From Flavobacteria bacterium RIFCSPLOWO2_12_FULL_35_11 (GTDB lineage: Bacteria; Bacteroidota; Bacteroidia; Flavobacteriales; Flavobacteriaceae): 64,000 nucleotides of DNA. Of the stretch, positions 63,944 through 64,000 are shown one piece after another. A program made the position numbers and the translations under genes. Numbering within the stretch: position 1 is the first letter of the stretch; the number at the start of each line of letters is the position of its first letter. The notes under the pieces are model-generated. The model had not been told where the DNA came from, did not search any database, and saw only the letters and a program-made list of their open reading frames with translations. Where the stretch lies: assembly GCA_001800975.1 (NCBI GenBank), contig MGWK01000011.1, forward strand, positions 62,001 through 126,000, given 5' to 3'.

Positions 63944-64000
63944 AATGCAAAATTAATGATTTTGAATTAATCTGTTAATATTTATAAGCTTATATTATCT
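63944..64000. other. Window edge, no gene seen
   Basis: AT-rich and non-coding in this short stretch, with a -7-like TAATTTTG on the minus strand at 63948-63955 close to panD. Confidence 0.3.

Overview
The window looks like a chromosomal segment of a marine-type member of the Flavobacteriaceae (Bacteroidota). The evidence is an AT-rich genome, the absence of Shine-Dalgarno sites, promoters of the TAnnTTTG (-7) type, a SprE-type gliding/type IX secretion lipoprotein, a split ATP synthase operon, Bacteroidota-specific families (DUF4271, DUF4296, DUF4382, DUF5687, DUF3078), and several families of dispersed intergenic repeats. I see no tRNA, rRNA, CRISPR array, prophage or intact insertion sequence. 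The segment is mostly housekeeping genes. The genus cannot be fixed from the sequence alone.

Layout. 1-9 kb: a partial histidine kinase, panB, a dehydrogenase-glyoxalase fusion, a TM2 protein, a two-domain OlsF-like acyltransferase, a GNAT-aspartate kinase pair, fbp and sod. 9-19 kb: an M14 carboxypeptidase, mtgA, a SIMPL protein, a P-type cation ATPase, a PepSY protein, a LysE exporter and a ferredoxin-domain reductase. 19-30 kb: an ABC exporter, then sprE, bactofilin, atpZ, a small membrane protein and atpB-E-F-H-A-G. atpD and atpC are not here. 30-36 kb: an oxidoreductase, two lipoproteins, an SDR, an AlbA_2/Schlafen-type protein and dGTPase.

36.9-42.1 kb is the most interesting block. 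It holds a small secreted carboxypeptidase-regulatory-like protein, a beta-helix lipoprotein, a TonB-dependent receptor and a secreted YwqK-like protein. Three of its promoter regions carry TTAAC-like half-sites spaced 11 bp, like PhoB/PhoP boxes, so I infer a phosphate-starvation-induced outer-membrane uptake system. 42.3-49.5 kb: a previously uncalled 52-residue Cys-rich small protein, a ClC channel, glpQ, tadA, dxs and a DUF3078 protein. 49.6-64 kb: an antiquitin-type aldehyde dehydrogenase, a sigma factor with a membrane-anchored beta-barrel partner, a LuxE-like enzyme, tyrS, an epimerase, a GT2-pyrC-DUF4296 operon, a DUF4271-hemD pair, radA, a flippase-like protein and panD. Pantothenate genes lie at both ends: panB at the left and panD at the right.

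Repeats: three copies of an element starting TGCGTTAGGG (44.4, 51.3 and 62.4 kb), a twin-hairpin element inside the atp operon, two elements with terminal inverted repeats (45.8 and 46.5 kb), and GACCGAA-type tandem repeats. The atpG stop codon is followed by a second, synonymously diverged copy of its last codons.
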